Below are positions 44,909 to 53,839 of a DNA stretch of 64,000 nt, in pieces; positions within the stretch are counted from its first letter, which is position 1, and the number at the start of each line of letters is the position of its first letter. The position numbers and the translations under genes are program-made. Source of the DNA: Maribacter dokdonensis DSW-8 (GTDB lineage Bacteria; Bacteroidota; Bacteroidia; Flavobacteriales; Flavobacteriaceae); the NCBI RefSeq assembly GCF_001447995.1, contig NZ_LDPE01000004.1:171183-235182 (forward strand). The letters run 5' to 3'. Below the pieces are notes generated by a model. That model made no database searches. It was not told the origin of the DNA and saw only the letters and a list, made by a program, of their open reading frames with translations.

Positions 44909-45052
44909 ATGGGATTATCACCACTATTTGGAGTAGCAAAAATGTTAGTAAGAAGTAGAAAATTGAAAATGGCGGCCGTTGGTTTACAATTGGCCTATTT
45001 AGGGTACACTTATTATTCAGAGAAGAAAAAAAATAAACAGGTGTCAAAATAA
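44909..45052 (+). CDS. 47-residue small basic membrane-associated protein
   Basis: The frame MGLSPLFGVAKMLVRSRKLK ... QLAYLGYTYYSEKKKNKQ encodes 47 residues: a hydrophobic/basic N-terminal half, a short membrane-like stretch (about 21-36) and a Lys-rich tail. It has an ATG with an A-rich leader and a promoter-sized upstream gap containing the GTAAACG palindrome. The bias toward Lys/Gly/Tyr and codon pattern look coding. I do not recognise a family. It may be a stress-induced microprotein. Confidence 0.5.
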   Translation: MGLSPLFGVAKMLVRSRKLKMAAVGLQLAYLGYTYYSEKKKNKQVSK

Positions 45053-45209
45053 TTTAAAATTTAAAGTTAAACATCTGATATTCAATTAATAATGTGTATT
45101 TATTAAAGTTATTAATTTACAGAATAAGATAAAACCTATGAATTTTTATTAATAATCAATTGAATGAGTTGCTAGACCTTTGGAGTATGAAATCCCAAAA
45201 TCTAGTATT

Positions 45210-46439
45210 ATGAACAATTCATTTAAAATTAGCCTTTTGTTCGCCTGTATGGCAACCATGGGTTATGGCCAAGATTTGGCCTACAACGATTCTTCAACCA
45301 GTTTTCTTGAAAGAAAGGTTACAGAAGTTTCTAACCGCACAGATAATTACAACAAGTTAAAATCACTTGGTTATTCAGATGAAGAAATCTTTGAAGACCT
45401 AGGTAATGCCAATTTCCTGACCAAAAAATACGAGAATGCCTTATACTGGTATGGCAGACTTATGGAAATTTCTGAAGATGGTACCTTAAAGAAAAGTTAC
45501 CAAAAAAGATTTGATCACGCCGTTTCTCAGTTAGGTAAAGAGGTACAAAACGAGATTGCCGATGAAAACTGGACAGAGCTGGTTAAAGATGACTATAAGA
45601 TGACCCGTAATGTTATTCACCCACGTCTTACCTCAAACAACAGACGAAATTTTTTACCGTGGGATGACAACCAGATGAGTAGCGAATTTGCAGCTACAAC
45701 AAAAACACCGGCAAAAAAAGCATCAGGTGAGTACGCTCCGCCAGTGGCGTTGACCAATGGTGGTAATACGGCATACTATAGTAAAACCGTATATCGTAAA
45801 CCCGTAACCGGCATGTTCTCCAAGAAAAAAGCAGTCCATAAAATTTATAAAGCTGACAAAGTAGGCGGCGAGTGGAAAAAAATAACCGAAGTAGCGGTTT
45901 GTCCAGGTGATTACTCGGCAAAGCACCCAGCCGTATCACCAGATGGCAGTAGATTGTTCTTTGCTTCTAATATGCCGGGAACGTATGGTGAGTATGACAT
46001 TTATGTGGCAACCATTCAAAAAAACGGAATGTTGGGTCAGGCGAAGAATCTAGGTGAAAAGGTCAATACCGCTAAAAATGATATTCACCCTAACCCTATA
46101 TCTAACGGTAGTCTAGTATTTGCCTCTGACGGTAGGGAAGGCTATGGAGGTTTAGATGTGTACATGGTAGAGGTTGGTCAACGTAGTGTAGGGCTGGCGG
46201 TTAACATGGGTAATACAATTAACAGCTCTTATGACGAATACTCCGTAAACTTATTGCAAGGTGATGGTTCCGGTTACGTGGTATCTAACAGAATTGCAAA
46301 AGGTAAGCATACACAGAACGTAGCATTTAACTTAAATGATAAACCTATAAACGAAAGAGACAGAGATGATCGTTTCTTGGAAGCTTTTAACTCAGAAAAA
46401 CAGATGCAATATTCTAGCTCTGTATTTGAAGATGAATAA
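45210..46439 (+). CDS. exported TPR/PD40-repeat protein, type IX secretion-linked
   Basis: This protein has about 409 residues from the ATG at 45210; the in-frame TTG at 45180 is rejected because the signal peptide (cleavage near GYGQD) begins at the ATG. A TPR-like helical region (about 40-120: LGNANFLTKKYENALYWYGRLME) precedes PD40 beta-propeller repeats (HPAVSPDGSRLFFASNMPGTYGEYDIYVA, then HPNPISNGSLVFASDGREGYGGLDVYM). Such proteins commonly pair with PorP/SprF proteins and carry an OmpA tail; here the OmpA domain is missing and the end is short and acidic. The PorP/SprF gene follows 65 bases later. Confidence 0.8.
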   Translation: MNNSFKISLLFACMATMGYGQDLAYNDSSTSFLERKVTEVSNRTDNYNKLKSLGYSDEEIFEDLGNANFLTKKYENALYWYGRLMEISEDGTLKKSYQKRFDHAVSQLGKEVQNEIADENWTELVKDDYKMTRNVIHPRLTSNNRRNFLPWDDNQMSSEFAATTKTPAKKASGEYAPPVALTNGGNTAYYSKTVYRKPVTGMFSKKKAVHKIYKADKVGGEWKKITEVAVCPGDYSAKHPAVSPDGSRLFFASNMPGTYGEYDIYVATIQKNGMLGQAKNLGEKVNTAKNDIHPNPISNGSLVFASDGREGYGGLDVYMVEVGQRSVGLAVNMGNTINSSYDEYSVNLLQGDGSGYVVSNRIAKGKHTQNVAFNLNDKPINERDRDDRFLEAFNSEKQMQYSSSVFEDE

Positions 46440-46504
46440 CCACCCATTATTCATATCCCCCAATTCATAGACAATTTCAATTCTAATCATTAAAATCAAA
46501 CGTT

Positions 46505-48289
46505 ATGGAAAGTCCGTATAAAATCAGTAGTTTTCTTATTGCTTTATTTTTATTGGCTCTTGTCCAAACAGTAAAAGGTCAAGAAACCAATGCAAACTTA
46601 GGCTCCAGTAGTACCTACCACAATCAATTATTCTTCAACAGGTTTTTTATAAACCCAACATTCTCTTTGGTACGTGAGAACAAATCATATTTGAACATTC
46701 TACATAGAAACCAATATGCAACCTTTGACGACAACAGTCAAAACTACTTTCTAGGTTTCAGTAATAAGTTAAATGACCATACAGCTGTAGGTATTGGCGT
46801 ATATAGCCAATGGTCTGGTGTGGTTCAAGAATTTGGTTTCAATGCCAACTACGCATCATCTGTTCGTTTAGGAGACAAATCTGTATTAACGTTTGGTACC
46901 AATGTAACTTACTTTAATCAAGGTTTGGACAAGAATAGAGTTGTTGTAAGTACAGATGACCCAGAGATAGCAGATGCTAGAAAAGAAAGTAAAATTGCGG
47001 TACAACCAGGTATCAATCTATCACTTGGTAGTTTTGATTTTGGACTGTATGCAGAAGATTTAGTAAAATACAATCAAACAACGAACGAATTTTTGACCGA
47101 TTTGTCAACCAAGAGTGTTAAGGCATCGGTTCAATATACCCATTCATTTGAGCATTCAAGAGGACTTTTTGAAAATGCGAGATTAATGCCAATGGCTCAA
47201 GTAGGGCAAAATTATGATGGTAGCCTGTACTACTTTGGTTCCATGTTATTAGACTTACCAAATTATGGTTGGTTGCAAACTACGGTAGACCAAGAATATG
47301 GTGTAGCAGCTGGTGTAGGTTTTAACTTAAGTGAAAAAATGTCTTTAGGTTATTTAATGGAGAAAGATCTATCAAGTGATGATGCCAACCTTGGTTGGAA
47401 CCATGAGATTACATTGGCATATAAGTTTAAAGATGATGATTTGGCCATTTCGGTAGCAGATAATTCATCGGACAATCAAATAGATAATATCGTAAGAAAT
47501 TATGAAGAGCAAATAGCCAATTTAATAGAAGAAAGAGATAGTGCAAGAAAAGCAAGTAGAAGAAAGCAAGAAAGTAGTTCTAATGCACCTGTTTCAGAAA
47601 GTAGTTTGGCTTATGAAAATAAAATAATCTTAGATGAACTGATTCTTCGTCAAGATTCAATTGAGAGTGAAAGAATAGCAGCGTTTGAAGAGCGTTTTGA
47701 GCTAATTGTAAGAATGTTGCGTAACGATATTGATACTACCATTAAAAGCTCTTTACAAGACTTTAGTGTAGAGGAAAACACCTCATATGTAAACAATGAT
47801 ATCGTGGATGATGCTATAGATTTTGTAACAGAGCCTGCCGATGCATTTGCTACGGGTACAACATCAACATCTTCAAATACATCTACAGCGGCAACATCGA
47901 CTTCTTCAAGAAGGGCGAACTTCAAGGAGTTTCCATCAACAAGAGATAATTTTAAAGAAATGCCTGTTAAAATGTTAGTGGATTCAGATGCAATAGATAT
48001 GAATTCAGGATATTATGTTATCGCAAACGTATACAGCCAAACAAAGTATATGAATGCATTTATGAAAGATTTACGTGAAAAGGGTTTGGATCCAAAGCAA
48101 TTTTACAATAAGGAGAACGGTCTATATTATGTATACTTGGCAGACTATGATTATAAGAACGAGGCACAAATGGCTGCAAGTACGGATTTAAACGGTAAAT
48201 ACAATCAAGAGAAATGGATCATGCAAGTGAACGAAGCAACTGCAACAGCATCCAATACTTTTGAAGACGATTATATAAGTAGAGAATAA
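46505..48289 (+). CDS. PorP/SprF-family outer-membrane protein with SPOR-like C-terminus
   Basis: This 594-residue protein has a signal peptide (cleavage near KGQET), then the PorP/SprF barrel (about 30-320: YHNQLFFNRFFINPTFSLVRENKSYLNILHRNQYATF). PorP/SprF proteins help anchor or export surface adhesins by the type IX system. After it come a coiled-coil (about 335-420), a Ser/Thr-rich linker (about 455-475) and a C-terminal SPOR-like domain (about 500-580, SGYYVIANVYSQTKYMNAFMKDLREKG), which in other proteins binds peptidoglycan stripped of stem peptides. No giant adhesin gene is adjacent. A strong terminator follows. Confidence 0.82.
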   Translation: MESPYKISSFLIALFLLALVQTVKGQETNANLGSSSTYHNQLFFNRFFINPTFSLVRENKSYLNILHRNQYATFDDNSQNYFLGFSNKLNDHTAVGIGVYSQWSGVVQEFGFNANYASSVRLGDKSVLTFGTNVTYFNQGLDKNRVVVSTDDPEIADARKESKIAVQPGINLSLGSFDFGLYAEDLVKYNQTTNEFLTDLSTKSVKASVQYTHSFEHSRGLFENARLMPMAQVGQNYDGSLYYFGSMLLDLPNYGWLQTTVDQEYGVAAGVGFNLSEKMSLGYLMEKDLSSDDANLGWNHEITLAYKFKDDDLAISVADNSSDNQIDNIVRNYEEQIANLIEERDSARKASRRKQESSSNAPVSESSLAYENKIILDELILRQDSIESERIAAFEERFELIVRMLRNDIDTTIKSSLQDFSVEENTSYVNNDIVDDAIDFVTEPADAFATGTTSTSSNTSTAATSTSSRRANFKEFPSTRDNFKEMPVKMLVDSDAIDMNSGYYVIANVYSQTKYMNAFMKDLREKGLDPKQFYNKENGLYYVYLADYDYKNEAQMAASTDLNGKYNQEKWIMQVNEATATASNTFEDDYISRE

Positions 48290-48344
48290 TGAATTGAGTT
48301 TCCATAATTTCCTAAGGTTTTATGGTTGATTTGAATTGTCAATA

Positions 48345-48392
48345 AAAGGAGGGGTGTTATCCGGGGGGATGACTGGGTCCCCTCCTTTATTA
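48345..48392 (+). terminator. terminator after PorP/SprF gene
   Basis: AAAGGAGGGG (48345-48354) pairs perfectly with CCCCTCCTTT (48379-48388) and is followed by ATTATTT. The 24-base loop is G-rich. Confidence 0.8.
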
Positions 48393-48961
48393 TTTGGTTT
48401 ACATTGGTGGTAACTCTTGATTTTAACTTTACGTTAACTATCGATGAATTACCTTATTTTTTAAGAAAAATTGGTAGTTGAACGAAAATATATGGGTTTT
48501 CAACGGCTATGTTGCATTAATTTATATATTTCCAACACCAAAAAGATTCAAACCCAATTGTATAACCCCAAATCCCCCCACAACCATGAATGAGTATTAC
48601 CTACACAATTCCCATTTTAAAACACATCTTTTTCTTCACAGGTTTTCTAATTTTTTAGAACTCAAAAATCTCACAGATTTACTGTTTGGCAAACGGCTCG
48701 GTTTTATGAACTGAGACGTTAGCGGTCATCCGTTTTTCAATTAGATTTTTTAACTGAACAATAGCAAAGAACTTTCAATTTTTGATTGCTCTTTAGGGCA
48801 ACTTTTGTCTATTGATTTGTAAAACTGAATTTATAGTTTTCACTATTTGTTCATTTACATGTCCGTTGTTTAGTGGTTTTAACCTTTGTAAAAGGTTTCT
48901 GAAATTATTAAAAACTAACCGTAGTCATTATTCTGTAAATAGAATATTGGCTTCAAAAACT
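48393..48961. other. long intergenic region before the atypical response regulator
   Basis: This spacer of about 570 bases contains a weak frame at 48478-48714 with TTG start and unconvincing composition, and no tRNA, hairpin or consensus -7 element I can defend. Composition is AT-rich throughout. It may carry the promoter of the gene at 48962. Confidence 0.3.
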
Positions 48962-49603
48962 ATGGAGATTATGAAAAGCTCAAATATTAGAATAATAGTA
49001 TTGGAAAAAGATACCTCACTGCATACCGTTTATAGAAATCATTTTGAGGAAATAGAAGGTTATGAAGTAGTGGGCAGTTACACGTCTGCCAAAGATGCCA
49101 TCAAAGATTTCAAGTTTACAAGACCTCAAATTGTACTTTCTGAAATAGAATTGAACGATATGAACGGCGTAGATGCCATTAAATTGTTTAAAAAGAAAGA
49201 CTGGGAAATCAAAATTGTAATGTTCAGTGAAAATAATGATTTTGAAGTGATTAAGAATGCGTTCAAAAAAGGAGCAAATGGTTACCTAACAAAACCATTG
49301 ACCCTGGATAAATTGGAACACGCCCTAAAGAGTATGGAAAAAGAAGGTGCGGCAATGAGTAATGATATAGTCAAGAAAATCATTAGCAATTTTCATAGAA
49401 AAACCTTTGCTTTTTTCTCAGAAAGAGAAAATCAGATCGTAGATTTTTTATGTCAAGGAGCTACTTATAAAATGATTGCCCAAAAGCTTTTTGTAACACC
49501 AAGTGCAGTAAATTTCCATATTCAGAATATCTATTTAAAGTTAGATGTTAACTCTAAATCAGAAGCACTTTCTAAATTGGAACAATTACAAAATCAGCTA
49601 TAA
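48962..49603 (+). CDS. atypical response regulator with LuxR-type DNA-binding domain
   Basis: This protein has about 213 residues from the ATG at 48962; an upstream in-frame extension is rejected because it is hydrophobic and unlike the family. Residues 9-125 are a receiver fold and residues 150-210 a LuxR helix-turn-helix (FSERENQIVDFLCQGATYKMIAQKLFVTPSAVNFHIQNIYLKL). The phosphoacceptor Asp is replaced by Glu61 (IVLSEIEL), while the Ser and Lys switch positions (FSENN, LTKP) are kept. It may therefore be locked active or be independent of phosphorylation. No sensor kinase is adjacent. Targets are unknown. Confidence 0.82.
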   Translation: MEIMKSSNIRIIVLEKDTSLHTVYRNHFEEIEGYEVVGSYTSAKDAIKDFKFTRPQIVLSEIELNDMNGVDAIKLFKKKDWEIKIVMFSENNDFEVIKNAFKKGANGYLTKPLTLDKLEHALKSMEKEGAAMSNDIVKKIISNFHRKTFAFFSERENQIVDFLCQGATYKMIAQKLFVTPSAVNFHIQNIYLKLDVNSKSEALSKLEQLQNQL

Positions 49604-49649
49604 AAGTGGTATAAATTAAAATCTTATTCTTTTGATTGTAAAGGTAATA

Positions 49650-49663
49650 CGAAAACCTTTTCG
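49650..49663. promoter_or_regulatory. palindromic operator candidate upstream of xylB
   Basis: CGAAAA-CC-TTTTCG is a perfect 6-bp inverted repeat around CC, in the divergent-free spacer before xylB. It has the form of a LacI-type operator and could be bound by the regulator encoded at 52821. Confidence 0.4.
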
Positions 49664-49755
49664 AAAATTATTAGTAATTTGAAATTAATATAAAGAATTG
49701 CAAATCAACACTTTAATGGTTTTTATTTAAAAATTTAAATTTAATTAAATTCAGT

Positions 49756-49772
49756 TACGATAATTTTTCGTA
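49756..49772. promoter_or_regulatory. second inverted repeat upstream of xylB
   Basis: TACGA and TCGTA are separated by 7 bases (TAATTTT), 30 bases before the promoter-like TATTTTTG element. It may be a regulator site; the short arms leave room for chance. Confidence 0.3.
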
Positions 49773-49802
49773 GCCTAAATATCTATTGCTAAGGATAGTA
49801 CT

Positions 49803-49810
49803 TATTTTTG
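49803..49810 (+). promoter_or_regulatory. -7 promoter element for xylBA
   Basis: TATTTTTG fits TAnnTTTG and lies 37 bases before the xylB ATG, a spacing typical of Bacteroidota promoters. The -33 box is not clear. Confidence 0.4.
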
Positions 49811-49846
49811 GTTTAACTTATTACAGCAAACCAATTTATACTATTT

Positions 49847-51334
49847 ATGTACCATTTAGGATTAGATATAGGAAGCTCATCTATTAAGATAGCCTTGGTA
49901 AATGCTTCAACGGGAAAGAGCGTTGGGGTAGTTACTGAACCAGAGACAGAAATGTCTATGGAGGCTGTAAAAAATGGTTGGGCAGAACAAAGTCCATTAG
50001 ATTGGTGGCGTTATGTTTGTAGCGGCATTGACAAACTATGTACACAAGAAAAAATTGAAAAATCAGATATATCGGGTATCGGTATATCCTATCAAATGCA
50101 CGGTCTAGTGCTTATTGATAAAGAAGGGAATCCACTTAGAAAATCTATTATATGGTGCGATAGTAGGGCAGTGGGTATAGGTCAACATGCATATGAAGAA
50201 ATGGGGGCCAATACCTGTAATTCGCATCTACTGAACTCGCCATCTAACTTTACGGCTTCTAAATTAAAATGGGTAAAGGAAAATGAGCCCGATATCTATG
50301 CGCAAATCTATAAAATGATGCTTCCGGGCGATTTTATCGCCTATAAGTTATCTGGTGTGGTAAATACTACAGTTTCCGGCTTGTCAGAAGGTATATTCTG
50401 GGATTTTAAAAGTGATGCCATAGCAGAAATTCTACTTGATCATTACGGACTGGAAAAAGAGATGATTCCAGATATTGTGGATACCTTTTCTGTACAATCT
50501 AAAGTAAATGAAAAAGGTGCATCTGAAAGTGGGCTACAAATAGGTACGCCAATTCTTTATCGTGCAGGAGACCAACCCAATAACGCTTTGACCCTAAATG
50601 TATTTAATCCGGGTGAAGTAGCGGCAACGGGCGGCACATCTGGTGTTGTATATGCAGTGACGGATAATCTTTCTGTAAAAGAAAGCTCAAGGGTAAACAA
50701 TTTTGCACATGTAAACTACTCTCTTGGAAAACCCGCTAGAATAGGAAAATTACTTTGTATTAACGGAGCAGGAATACAATACCGGTGGTTACTTAATAAT
50801 TTAAATGTCTCCTCTTACGAAGAAATGAATATACTGGCCAACGAAGTGCCGATCGGGTGCGATGGGGTATCCATGATTCCCTTTGGTAACGGGGCAGAAA
50901 GAATGCTGGAAAGTAAGGAAGTGGGTACTAGGATCATCAACCTAAATCTGAACAATCACGGAAAAGGGCACTTGTGCCGTGCAGCATTGGAAGGTATTGC
51001 CTTTTCTTTTGTTTACGGTATGGAAATTATGGAATCTGACGGAATAAAAGTAAATGTAATGCGCGCCGGGAACGATAACCTATTTCGTTCAGAAATATTT
51101 TCAACTACGGTAGCCACTTTAATTGGTTATGATATTGAAATTTATAATACCACTGGGGCGATCGGTGCAGCAAGGGCGGCCAATCTGCATAAAGGAGATT
51201 TTAAAGCTTTTGGTAAAACGGTTTTGGATAATGATTATGTAATGACCTTTAGTCCAAAAGAAGATAAAACGGCATATAAAAACGCGTATGCCACCTGGAA
51301 AAATGAATTGGAATTAATATTGAACAACTTATAA
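49847..51334 (+). CDS. xylB: xylulokinase, FGGY family
   Basis: This 495-residue kinase phosphorylates D-xylulose to xylulose 5-phosphate for the pentose phosphate pathway. The N-terminal phosphate motif is [13 protein letters not shown]; substrate-side features are [20 protein letters not shown] and the catalytic Asp in AGDQPNNAL; the second nucleotide motif is [10 protein letters not shown]. xylA follows 10 bases later. Two inverted repeats and a -7 element lie upstream. The xylA neighbour makes xylulose the clear substrate. Confidence 0.95.
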   Translation: MYHLGLDIGSSSIKIALVNASTGKSVGVVTEPETEMSMEAVKNGWAEQSPLDWWRYVCSGIDKLCTQEKIEKSDISGIGISYQMHGLVLIDKEGNPLRKSIIWCDSRAVGIGQHAYEEMGANTCNSHLLNSPSNFTASKLKWVKENEPDIYAQIYKMMLPGDFIAYKLSGVVNTTVSGLSEGIFWDFKSDAIAEILLDHYGLEKEMIPDIVDTFSVQSKVNEKGASESGLQIGTPILYRAGDQPNNALTLNVFNPGEVAATGGTSGVVYAVTDNLSVKESSRVNNFAHVNYSLGKPARIGKLLCINGAGIQYRWLLNNLNVSSYEEMNILANEVPIGCDGVSMIPFGNGAERMLESKEVGTRIINLNLNNHGKGHLCRAALEGIAFSFVYGMEIMESDGIKVNVMRAGNDNLFRSEIFSTTVATLIGYDIEIYNTTGAIGAARAANLHKGDFKAFGKTVLDNDYVMTFSPKEDKTAYKNAYATWKNELELILNNL

Positions 51335-51344
51335 AATCAACATA

Positions 51345-52661
51345 ATGGCAAACAAAGAATACTTTAAAGGTATAGACAAAATTAAGTTTGAAGGAAAAGA
51401 ATCCGATAATCCGTTGGCATTTAAATATTACAACCCAGAACAAGTTGTAGCGGGTAAGACCATGCGTGAGCACTTTAAGTTCTCCACGGCATATTGGCAT
51501 ACCTTCTGTGGTCAAGGATCAGACCCATTTGGACCTGGTACGCAGAGTTTTGAATGGGATAAATCATCCGATGCGGTACAAGCGGCTAAAGATAAGGCAG
51601 ATGCTGCATTTGAATTCTTTGATAAAATAGGATTCGATTACTACTGTTTTCATGATTTCGATTTAATTCAAGAAGCACCCACCTTTGCTGAATCTGAAAA
51701 AAGATTGGCAACAATTACGGATTACCTGAAAGAAAAACAGAAGGAATCCGGGAAAAAATTGCTTTGGGGTACGGCCAATTGTTTCTCAAACCCAAGATAC
51801 ATGAACGGTGCAGCTACTAATCCAGATTTTAACGTTGTGGCAAGAGCCGGTGGTCAAATTAAATTGGCATTAGATGCTACCATAGCTTTAGGAGGGGAAA
51901 ATTATGTATTCTGGGGCGGTAGAGAAGGTTATATGTCCTTATTGAACACAGATTTAGGTCGTGAGGTAGATCATATGGGACAATTCTTGACCATGGCGAG
52001 AGATTATGCACGTAGTCAAGGCTTTAAGGGTAATTTCTTTATTGAGCCAAAACCTATGGAGCCAATGAAGCATCAATATGATTTTGATTGTGCTACGGCA
52101 ATTGGTTTCTTAAAAGAATATGGTTTGGAGAAAGATTTTAAAATGAACATTGAGGTCAACCATGCAACGTTGGCGCAGCATACTTTTCAGCATGAAATTG
52201 CGGTTGCCGCAAAAGCAGGTATGTTAGGTAGTATGGATGCAAACCGTGGAGATTACCAAAACGGTTGGGATACCGATCAGTTCCCTAACAACATTCAGGA
52301 AACTACAGAAGCTATGTTGGTATTCTTAGCTGCAGGCGGTTTACAAGGTGGAGGTGTCAATTTTGATGCTAAAATTAGAAGAAATAGTACCGATTTAGAA
52401 GATGTATTCCATGCACATATTGGCGGAGCAGATACTTTTGCCAGAGCATTGATCACTGCGGATAAGATTATTTCTTCCTCTTCATATAACAAATTGCGTG
52501 AAAACAGATACAGCTCTTTTGACTCAGGTAAGGGTAAAGATTTCGAGAACGGTAAATTAGATTTGAAGGATCTTTACAATATTGCCAGTGAAAACGGAGA
52601 GTTAGATTTACAGAGTGGTAAGCAAGAATTGTTTGAGAACATCATCAATCAATACATATAG
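51345..52661 (+). CDS. xylA: xylose isomerase
   Basis: This 438-residue TIM-barrel enzyme converts D-xylose to D-xylulose. Features are [17 protein letters not shown], the catalytic His in [16 protein letters not shown], the metal ligands in [15 protein letters not shown] and [15 protein letters not shown], and [17 protein letters not shown]. Length fits class II enzymes, about 50 residues longer than class I. It follows xylB in one operon and ends before a strong terminator; the xylose transporter is not in the window. Confidence 0.97.
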   Translation: MANKEYFKGIDKIKFEGKESDNPLAFKYYNPEQVVAGKTMREHFKFSTAYWHTFCGQGSDPFGPGTQSFEWDKSSDAVQAAKDKADAAFEFFDKIGFDYYCFHDFDLIQEAPTFAESEKRLATITDYLKEKQKESGKKLLWGTANCFSNPRYMNGAATNPDFNVVARAGGQIKLALDATIALGGENYVFWGGREGYMSLLNTDLGREVDHMGQFLTMARDYARSQGFKGNFFIEPKPMEPMKHQYDFDCATAIGFLKEYGLEKDFKMNIEVNHATLAQHTFQHEIAVAAKAGMLGSMDANRGDYQNGWDTDQFPNNIQETTEAMLVFLAAGGLQGGGVNFDAKIRRNSTDLEDVFHAHIGGADTFARALITADKIISSSSYNKLRENRYSSFDSGKGKDFENGKLDLKDLYNIASENGELDLQSGKQELFENIINQYI

Positions 52662-52731
52662 TTTTCTTAGTTCAATTTCCTCTAAAAAATAGAGGATTGT
52701 TAGCCCAATTTTGAAAAGCTAATTTGAAAGG

Positions 52732-52772
52732 AAATGCCCCTAGTTTTATAACTTGGGGCATTTTGCTTTTTG
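52732..52772 (+). terminator. terminator after xylBA
   Basis: AAATGCCCC (52732-52740) pairs with GGGGCATTT (52755-52763) across a 14-base loop, followed by TGCTTTTTG. A second short hairpin, TCCTCT/AGAGGA, lies just upstream at 52679-52695. Confidence 0.75.
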
Positions 52773-52820
52773 CAAATAATTTAAATGTCAATTTAAATCT
52801 GTTCTTTTGCAGAATAAGTT

Positions 52821-53837
52821 ATGAAAAAAGTTACCCTAAAGGATATTGCAGGACATTTTAAGGTGTCTATCTCAACCGTTTCAAAAGCGATAAATGATAG
52901 TCATGAGATCAGCATTGACCTAAAGGAAAAAATACAGGCCTACGCAAAGGAAAAGCACTACAAACCTAATAGGTTGGCACTGAATTTATTGAATAAAAGC
53001 ACCAAAACTATTGGTGTCGTAGTTCCCAATATTTTAAATTACTTCTTTGTTCAGGTGCTGTATGGTATTGAAAAGGTCGCTAATGAAAGCGGTTATAATA
53101 TCATTAGTTGTATTAGCAATGAATCTAGTGCAAAGGAGACCAAAACTTTAGAGTTTTTTGATGCCGGTACAGTAGATGGCGTAATCATGTCATTGGCAGA
53201 AGAGAGTCAGAATGAAGACAAGCATGATGCACTCACCGATATCATTAATAATGACATTCCCGTAGTTCTTTTTGACCGAGTGTCAGATAATGTGCAGTGT
53301 GATAAGGTTGTGGTAGATGATTTTGAAGCCGGTTACAAGATTACCAAATACTTGGTGCAAATAGGCTGTAAAAATATAGCGGTAGTAAATCCCATATCAA
53401 GTTCCAGTGTCGGAAAATTAAGGTTGTTGGGCTATAAAAAAGCATTGCAGGAATTTGAAATTCCTTTCGATCCCAAATTGGTAATTAACCTAACGGTGAA
53501 AGATGATTTGGATCTGTTAATGTCTTTTTTGTTGAATTATAAGACCATTGAAGGTATCATAGGTATTGATGAGCTTATTGCGGTACAAGTGTTAGAAGTT
53601 GTAAAGGCAAGAGGCTACAAGGTGCCCAATGATATTTCAATAATAGGTTTTACGAACGGGCAGTTGTCAAAGTATGTTACACCATCATTGACCATGGTTA
53701 GTCAGCACGGTAAGTATATTGGTGAACAAACGGCTAAATTGCTGATCAACAGAATTAAAAATCCTGAGTTGCCTTACGAGACCAAAACAGTGAAAACCAG
53801 TTTGCTGGTAAGAGATTCCACTAAAAAATTACAATAG
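52821..53837 (+). CDS. LacI-family transcription regulator, probable xylose operon regulator
   Basis: This 338-residue protein starts with a LacI helix-turn-helix (VTLKDIAGHFKVSISTVSKAINDS, residues 4-27) and hinge helix (YKPNRLALNLLNK), then a periplasmic-binding-protein-like sensor domain (TKTIGVVVPNILNYFFVQVLYGIEKVA ... VVLFDRVSDNVQCDKVVVDDFEAGYKITKYL). It lies directly after xylBA but beyond its terminator, so it has its own promoter. It probably regulates xylBA through palindromes such as 49650-49663; the ligand is presumably xylose or a relative (inference). Confidence 0.88.
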   Translation: MKKVTLKDIAGHFKVSISTVSKAINDSHEISIDLKEKIQAYAKEKHYKPNRLALNLLNKSTKTIGVVVPNILNYFFVQVLYGIEKVANESGYNIISCISNESSAKETKTLEFFDAGTVDGVIMSLAEESQNEDKHDALTDIINNDIPVVLFDRVSDNVQCDKVVVDDFEAGYKITKYLVQIGCKNIAVVNPISSSSVGKLRLLGYKKALQEFEIPFDPKLVINLTVKDDLDLLMSFLLNYKTIEGIIGIDELIAVQVLEVVKARGYKVPNDISIIGFTNGQLSKYVTPSLTMVSQHGKYIGEQTAKLLINRIKNPELPYETKTVKTSLLVRDSTKKLQ

Positions 53838-53839
53838 CC

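Noticed and set aside
48478..48714. 78-residue open frame before the response regulator
   Set aside because: TTG start, poor composition, no recognisable feature; probably chance.
48812..48961. Upstream extension of the response regulator
   Set aside because: The extra 50 residues are hydrophobic and unlike a receiver domain; ATG at 48962 is a better start.
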